DNA of 64,000 bases from Liolophura sinensis (Eukaryota > Mollusca > Polyplacophora > Chitonida > Chitonidae): positions 30,406,628 through 30,470,627 of the forward strand of contig NC_088305.1 of the NCBI RefSeq assembly GCF_032854445.1, read 5' to 3'. The notes beneath the pieces are model-generated. The model worked only from the letters and a program-made list of their open reading frames with translations, was not told the DNA's origin and made no database searches. Positions 12,001-26,362 of the stretch are shown one piece after another; positions within the stretch are counted from its first letter, which is position 1, and each line of letters starts with the position of its first letter. Both the position numbers and the translations under genes were made by a program.

Positions 12001-15000
12001 ATGTACATGTACATGTATGTGTGTGTTAGTCTGGTACTGTTTGTACATGTACATGTACACGTATGTGTGTGTTAGTCTGGTACTGTTTGTACATGTATAT
12101 GTACAGAATCTGTAGCTTAAAACGTGTTCAGGTACGTTGGGATTATGTGTATTATTAATATTAAAACCCTGCTAAACCACCAAATCTCTCAGAAGATTTG
12201 ATATGCTCTTCACCAGGGAATTGCCTGTGTGGTTGAGAAACTTACCTGTGTGTGCGGTAATTGTATCCTACATACATTGTACGTCATAAGACAAATCAGT
12301 AGAGGACTCCTTTGAAGATTGCACGAGGACAAGTATAAGGATGGTCATCACGATGTTAACAGTTAAGGCTTTACAGTATTGGTACTTCTGCTGTATATCT
12401 CATCTAAGATACATGTGATTAGTACTGCGTTTACAGCCATAATGTTATTAGAAAGTTAACATCAGTATACATAGCAAATTTTTTAGGAAATGTACAGGTG
12501 AGTACTGTAATTCTTCAACCTGTTTGCATGTTTGTAAAGTGTTTAATCAGGCATATTCTAAAGGTATTATTCTGTGTTGACTGATAAAATTATAATTATA
12601 TTATAAATCATAATTGAGTTAAAAATGTGCATACATTGCACTGAAAGTTGCTGTTTCATATGTGCAAAGGTTGAGGAATTGTGGTGCCTGTCTATGTTGA
12701 CAATCGTGCCCATCATTTTTAGATTTTCATGGTACATGTACGTTAAATCAATAAGACTCCATATGCTCTGTCACATACTCCATATGCTCTGTCACATACT
12801 CCATATGCTCTGTCACATACTCCATATGCTCTGTCACATACTCCATATGTTCTGTCACATACTCCATATGCTCTGTCACATACTCCATATGCTCTGACAT
12901 ATACTCCATGTGCTCTGTCACATACTCCGTATGCTCTGTCACATACTCCATATGCTTGACATATACTCCATATGCTCTGACATATACTCATGTGCTCTGT
13001 CACATACTCATGTGCTCTGTCACATACTCCATATGCTCTGTCACATACTCCATGTGCTCTGTCACATACTCCATATGCTCTGTCACATACTCCATATGCT
13101 CTGATACATACTTCATTTGCTCTGTTGCATACTCCATATGCTCTGTCACATACTCCATATGTTCTGTCACATACTCCATATGCTCTGTCACATACTCCAT
13201 ATGTTCTGTCACATACTCCATATGCTCTGTCACATACTCCATATGTTCTGTCACATACTCCATATGCTCTGTCACATACTCCATATGCTCTGACACATAC
13301 TCCATGTGCTCTGTCACGTACTCCATATGTTCTGTCACATACTCCATATGCTCTGTCACATACTCCATATGCTCTGACATATATTCCATGCGCTCTGTCA
13401 CATACTCCATATGTTATGTCACATACTCCCATATGCTCTGTCACATACATGTATGTATTCACAGCTACATGTACATGTGTAAATGAAAGGAGCATCTTGA
13501 TACACATGTACAGTACTTTCTGTGCGTGATCATGTATGTGTACAGTCTGTGAAAAATGACTAGGATTTTTGCTTCAGGCTATGTACATGTACAGTGCACA
13601 TGTATATGGGGATGACATACACTACATGCATGTGTACATGTAATAATTGAGCTCCCTTGTGAAGATGATTATGAACTGTTTTATGAAAATACAACATGTA
13701 CATGTAGCAGTTAGACAGTATGTAGGACATCACATTTATATGTACATGTACAACTGTATACAACGTTCAGAACTGAATTGTCATGATCATTAACACAACT
13801 AAGAAATTTTATTATGTATTACTGCACTTGTAGCCTTTTTAAGTTAAAATGATGGACGCAGTTGTGCAGGTACACGTGACTACTCCGTGAATCTTTATAG
13901 CCAGTGTAAATTTGTGTTCTGCATGCATCAGCCTACTGTGTGCATGATTGAGGTCATCAACCAATATCATTTGATACAAGAAAAAAGCAATTTATTTCCT
14001 CCATTAATGCATTAGCAATTTTTTAGTGTTGTCAAACTCTTCATGATTTCTGACTTAATAGGTACAAACAGAGACGTGACAATGTCTTTCTTTGTGCATT
14101 TTATTGGACATGGCTGTACATTGTAGTCCCCTTTTATCTGAACAGGTTGTCTGAAGCCTGTCAGATTTGCCCATCACCATACCCAGTACGTACATGTAGT
14201 AGTAACGCTTCCGTGTATTTCTTTACCAGGGTCTGAACGGGTTTGAAGAACTGAGGAAATACATCAAACAGGGAAGTGAGTTCTGTAAAGAAGTGGTGGC
14301 CATCCTACAAGAACGGTGAGTCATCCATGGAGCTGTGACCCAGAGTCATCTGGTGTTTATTTACGTGTGGATAATGATGCATGGCAGATGGTAATAACAA
14401 CCTCAGCTTAATTGGCTAATTGTTACAGGTACTCACATGTACTTGTCTGAGGATACCAGAGCCAGGGGATTGAGTCATATACATGTATGTACATGTGTTT
14501 GATTACGTCAAGTAAATTCAACGTTGGTGAATTTATAAATGTACATGATCAAGTAAAAAGGGCCGTCATTGTTGAAGTGTAAATGTACTAAACAGGGCCG
14601 TCAATGATGAATTGTAAATGTACTAAACAGGGCCGTCAGTGATGAAGTGTAAATATACTAAAAAGGGCCGTCCGTCCGTGTTGAAGTGTGAAACTACCAA
14701 AAAGGGCCATCAGTGTTGAAGTGTAAATGTACTAAACAGGGCCGTCAGTGATGAAGTGTAAATGTACTAAACAGGGCCGTCAGTGATGAAGTGTAAATAT
14801 ACTAAAAAGGGCCGTCCGTGTTGAAGTGTGAAACTACCAAAAAGGGCCATCAGTGTTGAAGTGTGAAACTACCAAAAAGGGCCATCAGTGTTGAAGTGTA
14901 AATGTACCAAATAGGGCAGTTAGTGATGAAGTGTAAATGTACTAAAAAGGGCCGTCCATGTTGAAGTGTAAATGTACCAAAAAGGGCCGTCCGTGTTGAA

Positions 15001-18000
15001 GTGTACATGTGCCAAAAAGGGCCATCCATGTTGCAGTGTAAATGTACACTGTAGTCCGGTATCAGTATACATGTGCATGTATAAATTAGGCGCATTTCCA
15101 TAAGTTCTGCACCAGTGTGGGCACCTGTTCCGATCCTTCCCCAGCTCATGCTGGCTTCCTCTCCGGCTGTAAGTGGAAAGGTCTGTCAGCAACCTGCAGA
15201 TGGTCAGCAGCATTTCCTCCCACTGTAGTGATGGCCGCCGTCGTATAAGTCAGATTTTCCTGGGTAGGGCATAAAACATCAGTCACATAAATAAATCAAC
15301 TCCCAGCCTCTCCCACACTGTTCGTTTTCCTGTACCATGTACACCTCAGGTTATCAGGGCTGTGTATCTGGAAGTAAAGTAGAGGCTCTTATCCTAGACT
15401 TTATAGTTGACATTGTTACCATGCAGGAAGAAATTTTATAAAATGTTGCTCAAAATAATGGTTTCTGAGAGCTTTTAAATCTGTGAATGAAAGAAATTCC
15501 TGTGAAAATTACCTTTTTTTTTTTTTTTTTTGTTAATTTAATTCATAATTTTAATGCAACTTGATTAGTTTGAGCACTCACTAATTTGGGATGTCGAACA
15601 ACTGAAATGGTTGTAGATGTAGCCCTAGTTTTGTTGTCTGTCAGATAGGTTTTCAGTTTGTATTTCGATTTTAGAAAACGTACTTGAGTGGTAGAACAAA
15701 TCCTACACAGAGGCTATATCTTGAGGAACATTGTGAACATCTTTAAACATTTTGTTTTGTGAAGATGATTAAAATGTTGAACTTAACCCCAAAGTGGCCT
15801 TGTGACCTAATCCCAAGAGGCTGAACTTGAATGTGGACATGTGTGTTGACATGTGTGTTGACATGAAGTACTTGTATACAAGGATAACCACCTTGTGTAT
15901 ACATGTATGTACCTACATAGTGTGATGATGATGATGATTTCATCATGGCCTACATGTATACCATATACATTTTAGCCGGTTATTACTTCATGCTGTGTTA
16001 GGCCTGTGAGTTTCCTCAACTTGGGTAATTCTGGCATTTTGGTCTCCATGACAACAGCCACCTGTTTGCGATCAGACTGCAAAAAACCAGAGTGAAAACA
16101 TTAGGTAACCCTGTACATGGAATGCCCTGTGCACATGTACATGCCCCATGTGTGTGGATGTCAGTGAGATGCGGAAACCCAAAACTCGGGGGATGGAGAT
16201 TTTTCAAGTGGCACAATCTGCTTTAATGTGATTCTGATTGGTTCCTCTATGTTATAGAGCTACTAAGGAGTTTATATAATATAAATATTTTTTTTATGAG
16301 TAAAAGTCAAGTGTTGGCATTGAGAGTATGGTGTTAAAGCCTTTATGTGCTTCTGAATGTACTGTACAAGTTCACATACTACACGTCAGGTAAACTACGG
16401 TGAATTAACTTAATACCTGTACGTCCATGTTATGGAAGTTGGGAGTTCTGCGTATAGGTTATTGTCACCTTCCATACTGAGTGTCCTATGGCTTAGAAAT
16501 CAGATTTTGGATATGTGTATATATTCCAAAATAACTTCCGGGACGTTTTCTGATTAGAAATGCTTTGGGGAAACAAGGTTTTGTACATGCATTAATACGT
16601 TGAACTAAAAGGTCTGTGACTGGTGAGGTCTGAGGCTTGAATTTTATTGCAATACTTAAGAATGTTCCCCTTATTTGATGACAACCAGCTTGAAGTGAGG
16701 AGGATTGTGAGGTAGATGTACGTGATGTACTTGGCAAAGGGCAATACATGCAGTTTACACTCAACGCTCTATACGTGATGTACTTGACAAAGTTCAGTAC
16801 ATGCAGTTTACACTCAGCACTCTGTATATGTGATGTACTTGGCAAAGGGCAGTACATGCAGTTTACACTCAGCACTCTATATGTGATGTACTTGGCAAAG
16901 GGCAGTACATGCAGTTTACACTCAGCACTGTATATGTGATGTACTTGGCAAAGGGCAGTACATGCAGTTTACACTCAGCGCTCTATATGTGATGTACTTG
17001 GCAAAGGGCAGTACATGCAGTTTACACTCAGCACTCTATATGTGATGTACTTGGCAAAGGGCAGTACATGCAGTTTACACTCAACACTCTATACGTGATG
17101 TACTTGGCAAAGGACAGTACATGCAGTTTACACTCAACACTCTATACGTGATGTACTTGGCAAAGGGCAGTACATGCAGTTTACACTCAGCACTCTAACG
17201 GTGTTCATCGTTTACTCTTCAGACAAGGTATTATGTTCGTTTTAAATTGTGGACATTGAATTTAAATTTATATATGTGTAATTTTATCCTTGTTGTATTG
17301 TTACGTTTCAGATCCGACCTAGAAAATAATTATGCCAAAAATTTAACACGACTGAGCATCAAATTAAACAAAGCAGCCAGTAACAGCTTGGGGTAAGTTT
17401 GAATGAAACTGTGAATGAATACGGGTTGACCTTGATATTTGTTTACAGGTACAAATTTGCCATAACTGTATACATGTATATGTAGAGCTACTCCCTATCC
17501 TAGAGATTTACTATTGTGGTGTTGGTACAATGGGAGGTAACCACAAGGCATAGGTGTAGGTTCAACCCCACCCTTGGACAGAGAAGTTTTGTAGATTCTT
17601 GATAATCTTGATCTGTTGATGCCAGAAAGCGATTGACGATGTTCATTGGGCTGTTCACGCAATCTTTCATTCAAGACCAGTTGGCTTCCCCTGATATGGT
17701 GTTCAAGTCTGCAAACATCAGCGGTTTACTCCAGCCACTCTGGTGTAATACATTCAGGAAGCTTACCATTTTATACTGTTTATTCATAAACCTTACCATC
17801 TTATACTGTGTATTCATAAAGCTTACCAGTTTATATTGTAAGGGAAGAATTATTGACTATCAAAATATGTGTAAATGGTAACATTGCAAGGGGCTGTTGC
17901 ATTGTTCCTGGATGCTATTGTGCAAGTAAAGTAATCTTCAGTATGATGTAAAAACTTTTACGAAATGGAACAAATGACAGAGACTTGTGGGTGATGCAGA

Positions 18001-21000
18001 CACAGATTTTATCACACGAAAAAGGGTTGCACTATATCCTAATCAATGTGTTTGTGTGGTTGACGTGAAATTAACAGCGTAACATGAAGTTTGAAATGTG
18101 CATATGGAATGCTGGCTTAGATCATCATCATTAACCAATCAGATTGCTTCTGTATACATGAACTAACTTGACAGCTATGACCTTCTAGGTATGGGCGTGG
18201 TAACCCTAGGAGACTGAAGAGGTGAGACTGCACATGTCACCATGGTAACCGTGGAAGCCTCGCCTTCAGTACCCTTAAGTTTGCAGTATTCATGTACAAT
18301 TATGTTTCAGTTTCGCAAGCTTGTTCATGTCCTCCCATGACTGACTTTCACTTTCGTTTTTCCAGTCCGCATGGTCAGCATGCCAAAGCACTGGCTTCCA
18401 AGGCTCTGTAGTCTTGATTTACCTGGTGTCCCAGTTAATATCCACTTGACAGTGTAGCACTAAATTCCGGACCAAATCAGTGTCATTGTGGAGTTAAATC
18501 TATCAGATGTACAGATTTGGATTACAAAACCACAACAACAGCTTGGCATTTCTGTATTATGTGGCTCTTAGTACATGTATTGTCACATTTCTGCCATTTT
18601 TATTTTAATAAAATTAGCGATGTCCAACATCATCTATCTTGATTTACTGAGCCATTTTAACACATCATAGCTCTGTGGTGTGACAAAACGTTCATTCATA
18701 AATAGGCATGATTAGGCCGATCTGGTCCTACTTCACAAAGATTGACTTGAGCCTTGGTTTGGCTGACGTTGTGCCAATGGAGTAACTCTGAACCTAGATA
18801 CATTGTTTTGTAAAGGATGAGCAATGATTGGCTGAAAATCCTCAGGCATAAGTACATTGTTTGCAGGGCACAAAGTCATTGACTGTCAAACAGTAGGCTT
18901 CTGAACACTTGAGCATTTAAAATCAAGCCTACAGTAGAGAATCAAGCTTACTGGCAGTAAGATGGTTTTTACATGCATAAATTGCACTTTGGACGGCATA
19001 AATATGTCTGATTTCAACAGCAAAATTGTGGCTGATTTGAACAACATAAATTTACTTGATTTGGACACATAAATTTTCCTGGTTCGGACAGCATAGATTT
19101 ACCTGATCGGGACAGCATAAATTTACCTGATTTGGACACATAAATTTGCCTGGTTTGGACAGCATAAATTTACCTGATTGGGACAGCATAAATTTGCCTG
19201 GTTTGGACAGCATAGATTTACCTGATTTGGACAGCATAAATTTACCTGATTTGGACACATAAATTTTCCTGATTCGGACAGCATAAATGTACTTGGTTGG
19301 GACATCATATATGTAAATTTGCCTTAGTTTGGACAGCATAAATTTGCCTGATTTGGACACATAAATTTGCCTGATTTGGACAGCATATATGTAAATTTGC
19401 TTTATTTTGGACAGCATAAATTTGCCTTAGTTTGGACAGCATAAATTTACCTGATTTGGACACATAAATTTTCCTGATTTGGACAGCATAAATTCACCTG
19501 GTTGGGACAGCGTATATGTAAATTTGCCTGATTTTGGACAGCATAAATTTGCCTGATTTGGACAGAAAAATTTACTTGGTTTGGACATCATACATGTAAA
19601 TTTGCCTGATTTGGACAGAAAAGCTTTACCTGGTTTGCTACAGGCTGATCTACATGTATATTTACTACGTACACTGTATATGTGAAGTACTAATTCTGTA
19701 CCAGAGCCCTGTTAATGTGGACCACCAAGAACTGTAGGATATTCTGAGATCACCCGGGATGTTTCAAGACTACAGTGTTAAAACTTCTGCATGTAATTGT
19801 ATATATACATGGACATATGTGTACATTGTAACATAGATGGGATATTGCATTGTATGCAGCATAATCTCCTCAGATATGATTCATGGTTTAATGTCTGAAT
19901 TGGCCAGCATTTTATTGGCACTGTGCATTACTCATTGCTTCAAAGGTCTATTTGTCCCGTACCAAAGCAGCATTACTGTCACCAGGATCGTTGCTAAAAT
20001 TCCATCCAATAAACCCATGTACTGTTGGTATTTATGTGATGATGATGATGATGTAGTAATGAATGGCATGCACAGCATGCACCTGTACATGTGCACTACC
20101 TATATAAGTAATGGTGCATGTACATCACTTGTATTATATGGTTGTCATTGTGTGTGTGTGGATGTATGGTGGACCAGAATCTGAGAAAAATCCTCAAGCG
20201 CCAGACAAAACAGGGAGAACTACATGTAGATTTGAACTTGTAACCACAAAGTCAAGGCCAAATACATGTAGTTGCAGGGAACCAGCACTTTAAACCATCT
20301 GAGCCAGCAAGTGCCCCAGTGGTATGCAATGGACTCTCTTCTAATTTATTGACGTGTAATAAAGAAGTGTTCATTGATTATGTTAATACAAGGATTATAG
20401 TCTGTCAACCGTTGGCATCTTTTAGCACAGACTGTTCAAGAATGCCTAAATAGTGATGTGCATGTACATGTACCATATAGGGACCTGTATACATTCACAT
20501 GGACATGTACCAGATAGGGAGTCATGTGCATTCAAATGGACATGTACCAGATAGGGACCTGTATACATTCACATTCACATGTACCAGATAGGGAGTCATG
20601 TGCATTCAAATGGACGTGTACCAGATAGGGACCTGTATACATTCACATGGGCATGCACCCGATAGGGAGTCGTGTGCATTCAAATGGACGTGTACCAGAT
20701 AGGGACCTGTATACATTCACATGGACATGTACCAGATAGGGAGCCGTGTGCATTCAAATGGATATGTACCAGATATTGAGCCGTATGCATTCACATCCAC
20801 ATACCAGGTAGGCAGCTGTATGCATTCACATGGACATATACCTGATAGGGAGCTGTATGCATTCACATCCACATACCAGGTAGGCAGCTGTATGCATTCA
20901 CATGGACATGTACCAGATAGGGACCTGTATACATTCACATCCACATGTACCAGATAGGGAACTATATGCATTCACATGGACATGTACCAGATAGGGAGCT

Positions 21001-24000
21001 ATATGCATTCACATGGACGTGTACCAGATAGGCAGCTGTATGCATTCACATCCACATATACCAGCTATTGATCCATATGCATTCACATCCACATGTACCA
21101 GATAGGCAGCTGTATGCATTCACATGGACATTTACCAGATAAGGAGCTATGCGCATTCACATGGACATGTACCAGATAAAGAGTCATATGCATTCAAATG
21201 GACATGTACCAGATATTGAGCCGTATGCATTCACATGGACATGTACCAGATAGGGATCTGTATGCATTCACATGGACATATACCTGATAGGGAGCTATAT
21301 GCATTCACATAGACATTTACCAGATAGGGAGCTATATGCATTCACATAGACATGTACCAGATAGGGCTCTGTATGCATTCACATAGACATTTACCAGATA
21401 GGCAGCTGTATGCATTTACATAGACATGGACACGTACCAGATAAGAAGCTGTATGCGTTCACATGGACATATACCTGATATGGAGTCGTATGCATTCAAA
21501 TGGACATGTACCAGATATTGAGCCGTATGCATTCACATGGACATGTACCTGATAGGGAGCTGTATGCATTCACATGGACATGGACATGGACACGTACCAG
21601 AGAGGGAGCTGTATGTATTTACCTGTACATGTAGGTACTTGTGAGATCTGCATGTGTGACTGGATGGATTTTGTGTCGATGTGGTCTGCTGGTGTTGTGA
21701 TCTGACTGTGTACATGGATGTGAACTGTCTTTGTAAAATACGGAACGTGCTGGTAGAGTGATCAGACATGCTGCCCTAGAGACCAGCTGTCCTTTGGCAG
21801 TGAAGCCAAAGTGGGGTACAAATTCTTCTGCAACTTCCTGAAGTACACGTCAATCCATGTCAAAAAGTTCTTAATATACTATATTTGTTAACCTGACAGT
21901 GATCATAATGTAAATGTCAAGGTATATTGTACATGTTAAGGAAGAAGTCTTAAATATGTTATAAAACACCTGGCAAATAAAAAAAATAGTTTGCCGTGCT
22001 CCAAATTGTTTATTAATAAAGCTAGATTTGTAAGTAAAGATATAATATAAATCATATCAAAGGTGAGAAATGGGGTTGAAGAAAGTTGGCTGAATTGATG
22101 TAAACTTTCATTGACTTCTGCATGATTGAGCAGTGAACCAGATACTAGTTCCAGCTACAAGTTCCAGCTACTAGTTCCAGCTACTAGTTCCTGCTACTAG
22201 TTCCAGCTACGAATGGGTTTGTATGTATCAGGACACCTTGTAGGTGTATGCATGTCATAACATGGCCGACCACGAGCTGTTTGACACAAGTGCAGTAGTG
22301 AACTTCTCTCCACCGTTAAATGCACATTTTATGCACCTAGAACTTCATATACTATTTTCTCAGTTATTAAGCAATTTCTGTATTTTCTGCGATTGTAGCA
22401 CACTGGCGGCAGGCTGGAATGCTGTGGCGACACAGATGGAAAATGAAGCAGATCTGCACAAGTGAGTAGCATGTACATGGATAATGTGGTCTGAATGGAC
22501 AAGATGGCTCCTGTTACAAATAATTTCTGTCTGACATAGTGTAACAGTTTGACTTAGCGCTTTATTTAAACCCCCCCCAAAAAAAAAAAAGAATGACTAA
22601 TGTAGAATGACTAACTTTATCTCCAAAATTCAATTAAAAACGTGCATCAATCACACTGAAGTTGCTCTTTCTTGTACGAAAATGTTGAAGAATTGTGATT
22701 TTCAAATGCGTGTTAAGGATCACTATATGCTGTTATTGTTTTCTGGGTAATAGGCATTTAATCCTATTACATTCTGTACCCTGATGTGTGCTAACAAAAA
22801 TATACTGACAAATCTCATCGTATGCCTCGTGAAACATTACTTTTTTAGGGAAATAATTATCCTCCACTAATTTTGTTTTTTGTTAATTTTCAGGAACCTG
22901 GCCACATCATTACATGATGACATTTGTAAACCACTCAAGTCCCTTATAGAAGAGCAACACAAGGCTAGAAAGCCTGTAAGTCACTTAGCCATTCATCTGC
23001 TGTAATATTTATATATTTATTTGATTGCATTTTATGCCGTACTCAAGAATATTTCAGTTATACAACAGCAGCCAACATTATAGGGGGAGGAAACCAGACA
23101 GACCCACTGTTCACTTTTTTGAAGCATAAGTAAAATATTATGGTCAGGGATGAAGTGTTTACCTTCTCAATGTCTGTTTGTGTAATTCTAAACTCTACCA
23201 GGTATGATTAGATACATAAGCCATATTTTTGGTAAAAATTCCAGTATTGTGAAGGGAGAAAATGCAGGAACTAAGTTCACCATTAAGTGGAAGTGTGTGC
23301 TTGAACATCTCTCCCGTGACAAGACTTATTTGGTAAAATTATCATTTAGTTTTTCTTTTATTCAACCGAGATTTTCCTGAAGCTGAAAAATCTGTTCCCA
23401 AATCCTTGTGCTCCGATGTATTAGGAAAACGTGTATGTCAGTATGTGTGTAAATACTGTATGTCCTGTTCTGTACATGTAAGTCATGATAACCTATCCTG
23501 TATTACAGGTAGAGTCTATGGTTGAAAAGTCCCTTAAGTGTCTGCTGGATAGACGCAATGAAGAGAGTAAGGTGAGTGTGCTCTAATAAATGCCCGCCAT
23601 CTGTATTTTCCTGTAGTGGACATTACCCTGTGTTTTAGCTTCTCAGAATCCAACACATTTTCTTTGTTGTGAAAATATGAAGCAGTGATATGGTTTGTCG
23701 TACCTATGACTGGAAGTATGTTGGTGCATGGTCATGTTTTTTTAGTGTTTTCACATGGTTTTTTGTAGAGTCATGGGAGACAACTCTGTGCATATTTGTT
23801 TCACAATAATGTTGTCTCCCCTTGAACCACACTTAGGCCTTTGTTCTGAAGGTTCTGAGATGACATATGTCATCAGTCTAACTGTATATGTAGATATATC
23901 AGGTGTGTGCATCTATTGTCTTAAGAGTTCTTATTTGCAGTAATTTATTCATGTTTGCAGTGCAAAAAGAGCTGCTTTTCTTCTGCGAAAGATTTCGAGA

Positions 24001-26326
24001 GGTCACAAGATGCATTGTTAAATGGAAGACTTGGGAAAGGAAAGTCATTATCAGAAAGAGACATTAGTAAGGTGAGGTTGATGCATTTTAACTAGTGCAC
24101 AGGTGAAAACATGTATCTGTAGAAATCAGGCTGCTTTCATCATTATAGAAAATATCTACCTAAATTACCTTAAATTTCATCCATGACTGACTTGCACGTT
24201 TTTTTCCGATTTTGGGAGTTCTATTGATTTTAGAAGGGTGTTTTGGGGTTTGCTTGGAACATGGGACGATATTCTGCTGGAAAATTGTCAGTTTCAGCAC
24301 CAAAAATAATATTTTGTGACATTTATTTGCCTCTAAAAATGTGCCTTGGTGGACAAAATTTTAGGTCATTTAGGGTAATTCAAGTGTCATTATTTTTGCC
24401 TGTAGTTTATGAACTCCCAGCCTATATGACAGATGGATACAGACAGAATAAAAGTTTGTGTATCTGTGTCTTTCCCAGCTTGAAAAGAAAACTAAAGTGT
24501 CTCTGAACAGTTTGCGGAAGGCTGACAAAGATTACACGGAGGCCAGCCAGAAAGCAGAACAGGTGCGTCAGGACTGGGAAGTCTCTGTGGCCAAGGTGAG
24601 TTATAGTGCTCAGCACCTATAAGGATAGAAATTGGAGCATATTAATTCTACCCAATCACAATCTCACTACTTTCTACTCCTGAAACAAAATCATCACCCA
24701 CATGTACTTGCAGATGTGCTATCAACACACACACATGCCATGGGGAGTATGAAGTTAGGTGTGCTACCAACACATACACATGACATGGAGAGTATGAAAT
24801 TAGATGTACTGTCAACACACACACACATGCCATGGAGAGTATGAAGTTAGGTGTGCTATCAACACACACACACACATGCCATGGAGAGTATGAAGTTAGG
24901 TGTGCAATCAACACACACACATGCCATGGAGAGTATGAAGTTAGGTGTGCTATCAACACACACACATGCCATGGGGAGTATGAAGTTAGGTGTGCTATCA
25001 ACACACACACATGCCATGGAGAGTATGAAGTTAGGTGTGCTACCAACACATACACATGACATGGGGAGTATGAAATTAGATGTACTGTCAACACACACAC
25101 ACATGCCATGGAGAGTATGAAATTAGATGTGCTATCAACACACACACACACATGCCATGGAGAGTATGAAGTTAGGTGTGCAATCAACACACACACATGC
25201 CATGGAGAGTATGAAGTTAGGTGTGCTATCAACACACACACATGCCATGGGGAGTATGAAGTTAGGTGTGCTATCAACACACACACATGCCATGGAGAGT
25301 ATGAAGTTAGGTGTGCTATCAACACATACACATGACATGGGGAGTATGAAATTAGATGTGCTATCAACACACACACACACATGCCATGGAGAGTATGAAG
25401 TTAGGTGTGCTATCAACACACACACATGCCATGGAGAGTATGAAATTAGGTGTGCTATCAACACACACACATGCCATGGAGAGTATGAAGTTAGGTGTGC
25501 TATCAACACATACACATGACATGGGGAGTATGAAATTAGATGTGCTATCAACACACACACACACACATGCCATGGAGAGTATGAAGTTAGTTGTGCTATC
25601 AACACAGACACCTGCCATGGGGAGTATGAAGTTAGGTGTGGTATCAACACACACACATGCCATGGGGAGTATGAAATTAGGTGTGCTATCAACACACACA
25701 CATGCCATGGGGAGTATGAAGTTAGGTGTGCTATCAACACATACACATGACATGGGGAGTATGAAATTAGATGTGCTATCAACACACACACACACATGCC
25801 ATGGAGAGTATGAAGTTAGGTGTGCTATCAACACACACACATGCCATGGAGAGTATGAAATTAGGTGTGCTATCAACACACACACATGCCATGGGGAGTA
25901 TGAAGTTAGGTGTGCTATCAACACATACACATGACATGGGGAGTATGAAGTTAGGTGTGCTATCAACACAGACACCTGCCATGGGGAGTATGAAGTTAGG
26001 TGTGGTATCAACACACACACATGCCATGGGGAGTATGAAATTAGGTGTGCTATCAACACACACACATGCCATGGGGAGTATGAAGTTAGGTGTGCTATCA
26101 ACACATACACATGACATGGGGAGTATGAAATTAGATGTACTGTCAACACACACACACACACATGCCATGGAGAGTATGAAGTTAGTTGTGCTATCAACAC
26201 AGACACCTGCCATGGGGAGTATGAAGTTAGGTGTGGTATCAACACACACACATGCCATGGGGAGTATGAAATTAGATGTGCTATCAACACACACACATGC
26301 CATGGGGAGTATGAAGTTAGGTGTTC

Positions 26327-26362
<36 letters not shown>

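Larger units (their letters stand above)
3088..14229 (+). other. nostrin intron 1 (about 11 kb, repeat-rich)
   Basis: If exon 1 is correct, this is the largest intron. It holds a two-copy 50-bp repeat (5881-5981), a 34-bp array, a 48-bp array, a 46-bp triplicate and a 21-bp array, each listed separately. A 12-nt G run (10487-10498) follows a short hairpin (CTCCCGT / ACGGGAG, 10468-10484). The remaining sequence is AT-rich with many TACATGTA palindromes and no exon that I can recognise. Confidence 0.6.
14316..17311 (+). other. nostrin intron 2
   Basis: Holds a 35-bp array, a degenerate SINE and a 53-bp array (listed separately), plus a T-rich run near 15512-15530. The rest is unremarkable AT-rich sequence. 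Confidence 0.85.
17393..22398 (+). other. nostrin intron 3
   Basis: Carries a 24-bp array, a 37-bp array and a short 13-bp array (listed separately). Three loose copies of a unit of about 34 bp around GCTTACCATTTTATACTG lie at 17755-17840. A (GAT)n stretch lies at 20038-20053. No exon recognised. Confidence 0.85.

Noticed and set aside
12743-13529. Several overlapping open frames of 130-250 codons in the 21-bp array
   Set aside because: Open in many frames at once, which a stop-free 21-bp unit produces automatically. Low-complexity peptides only.
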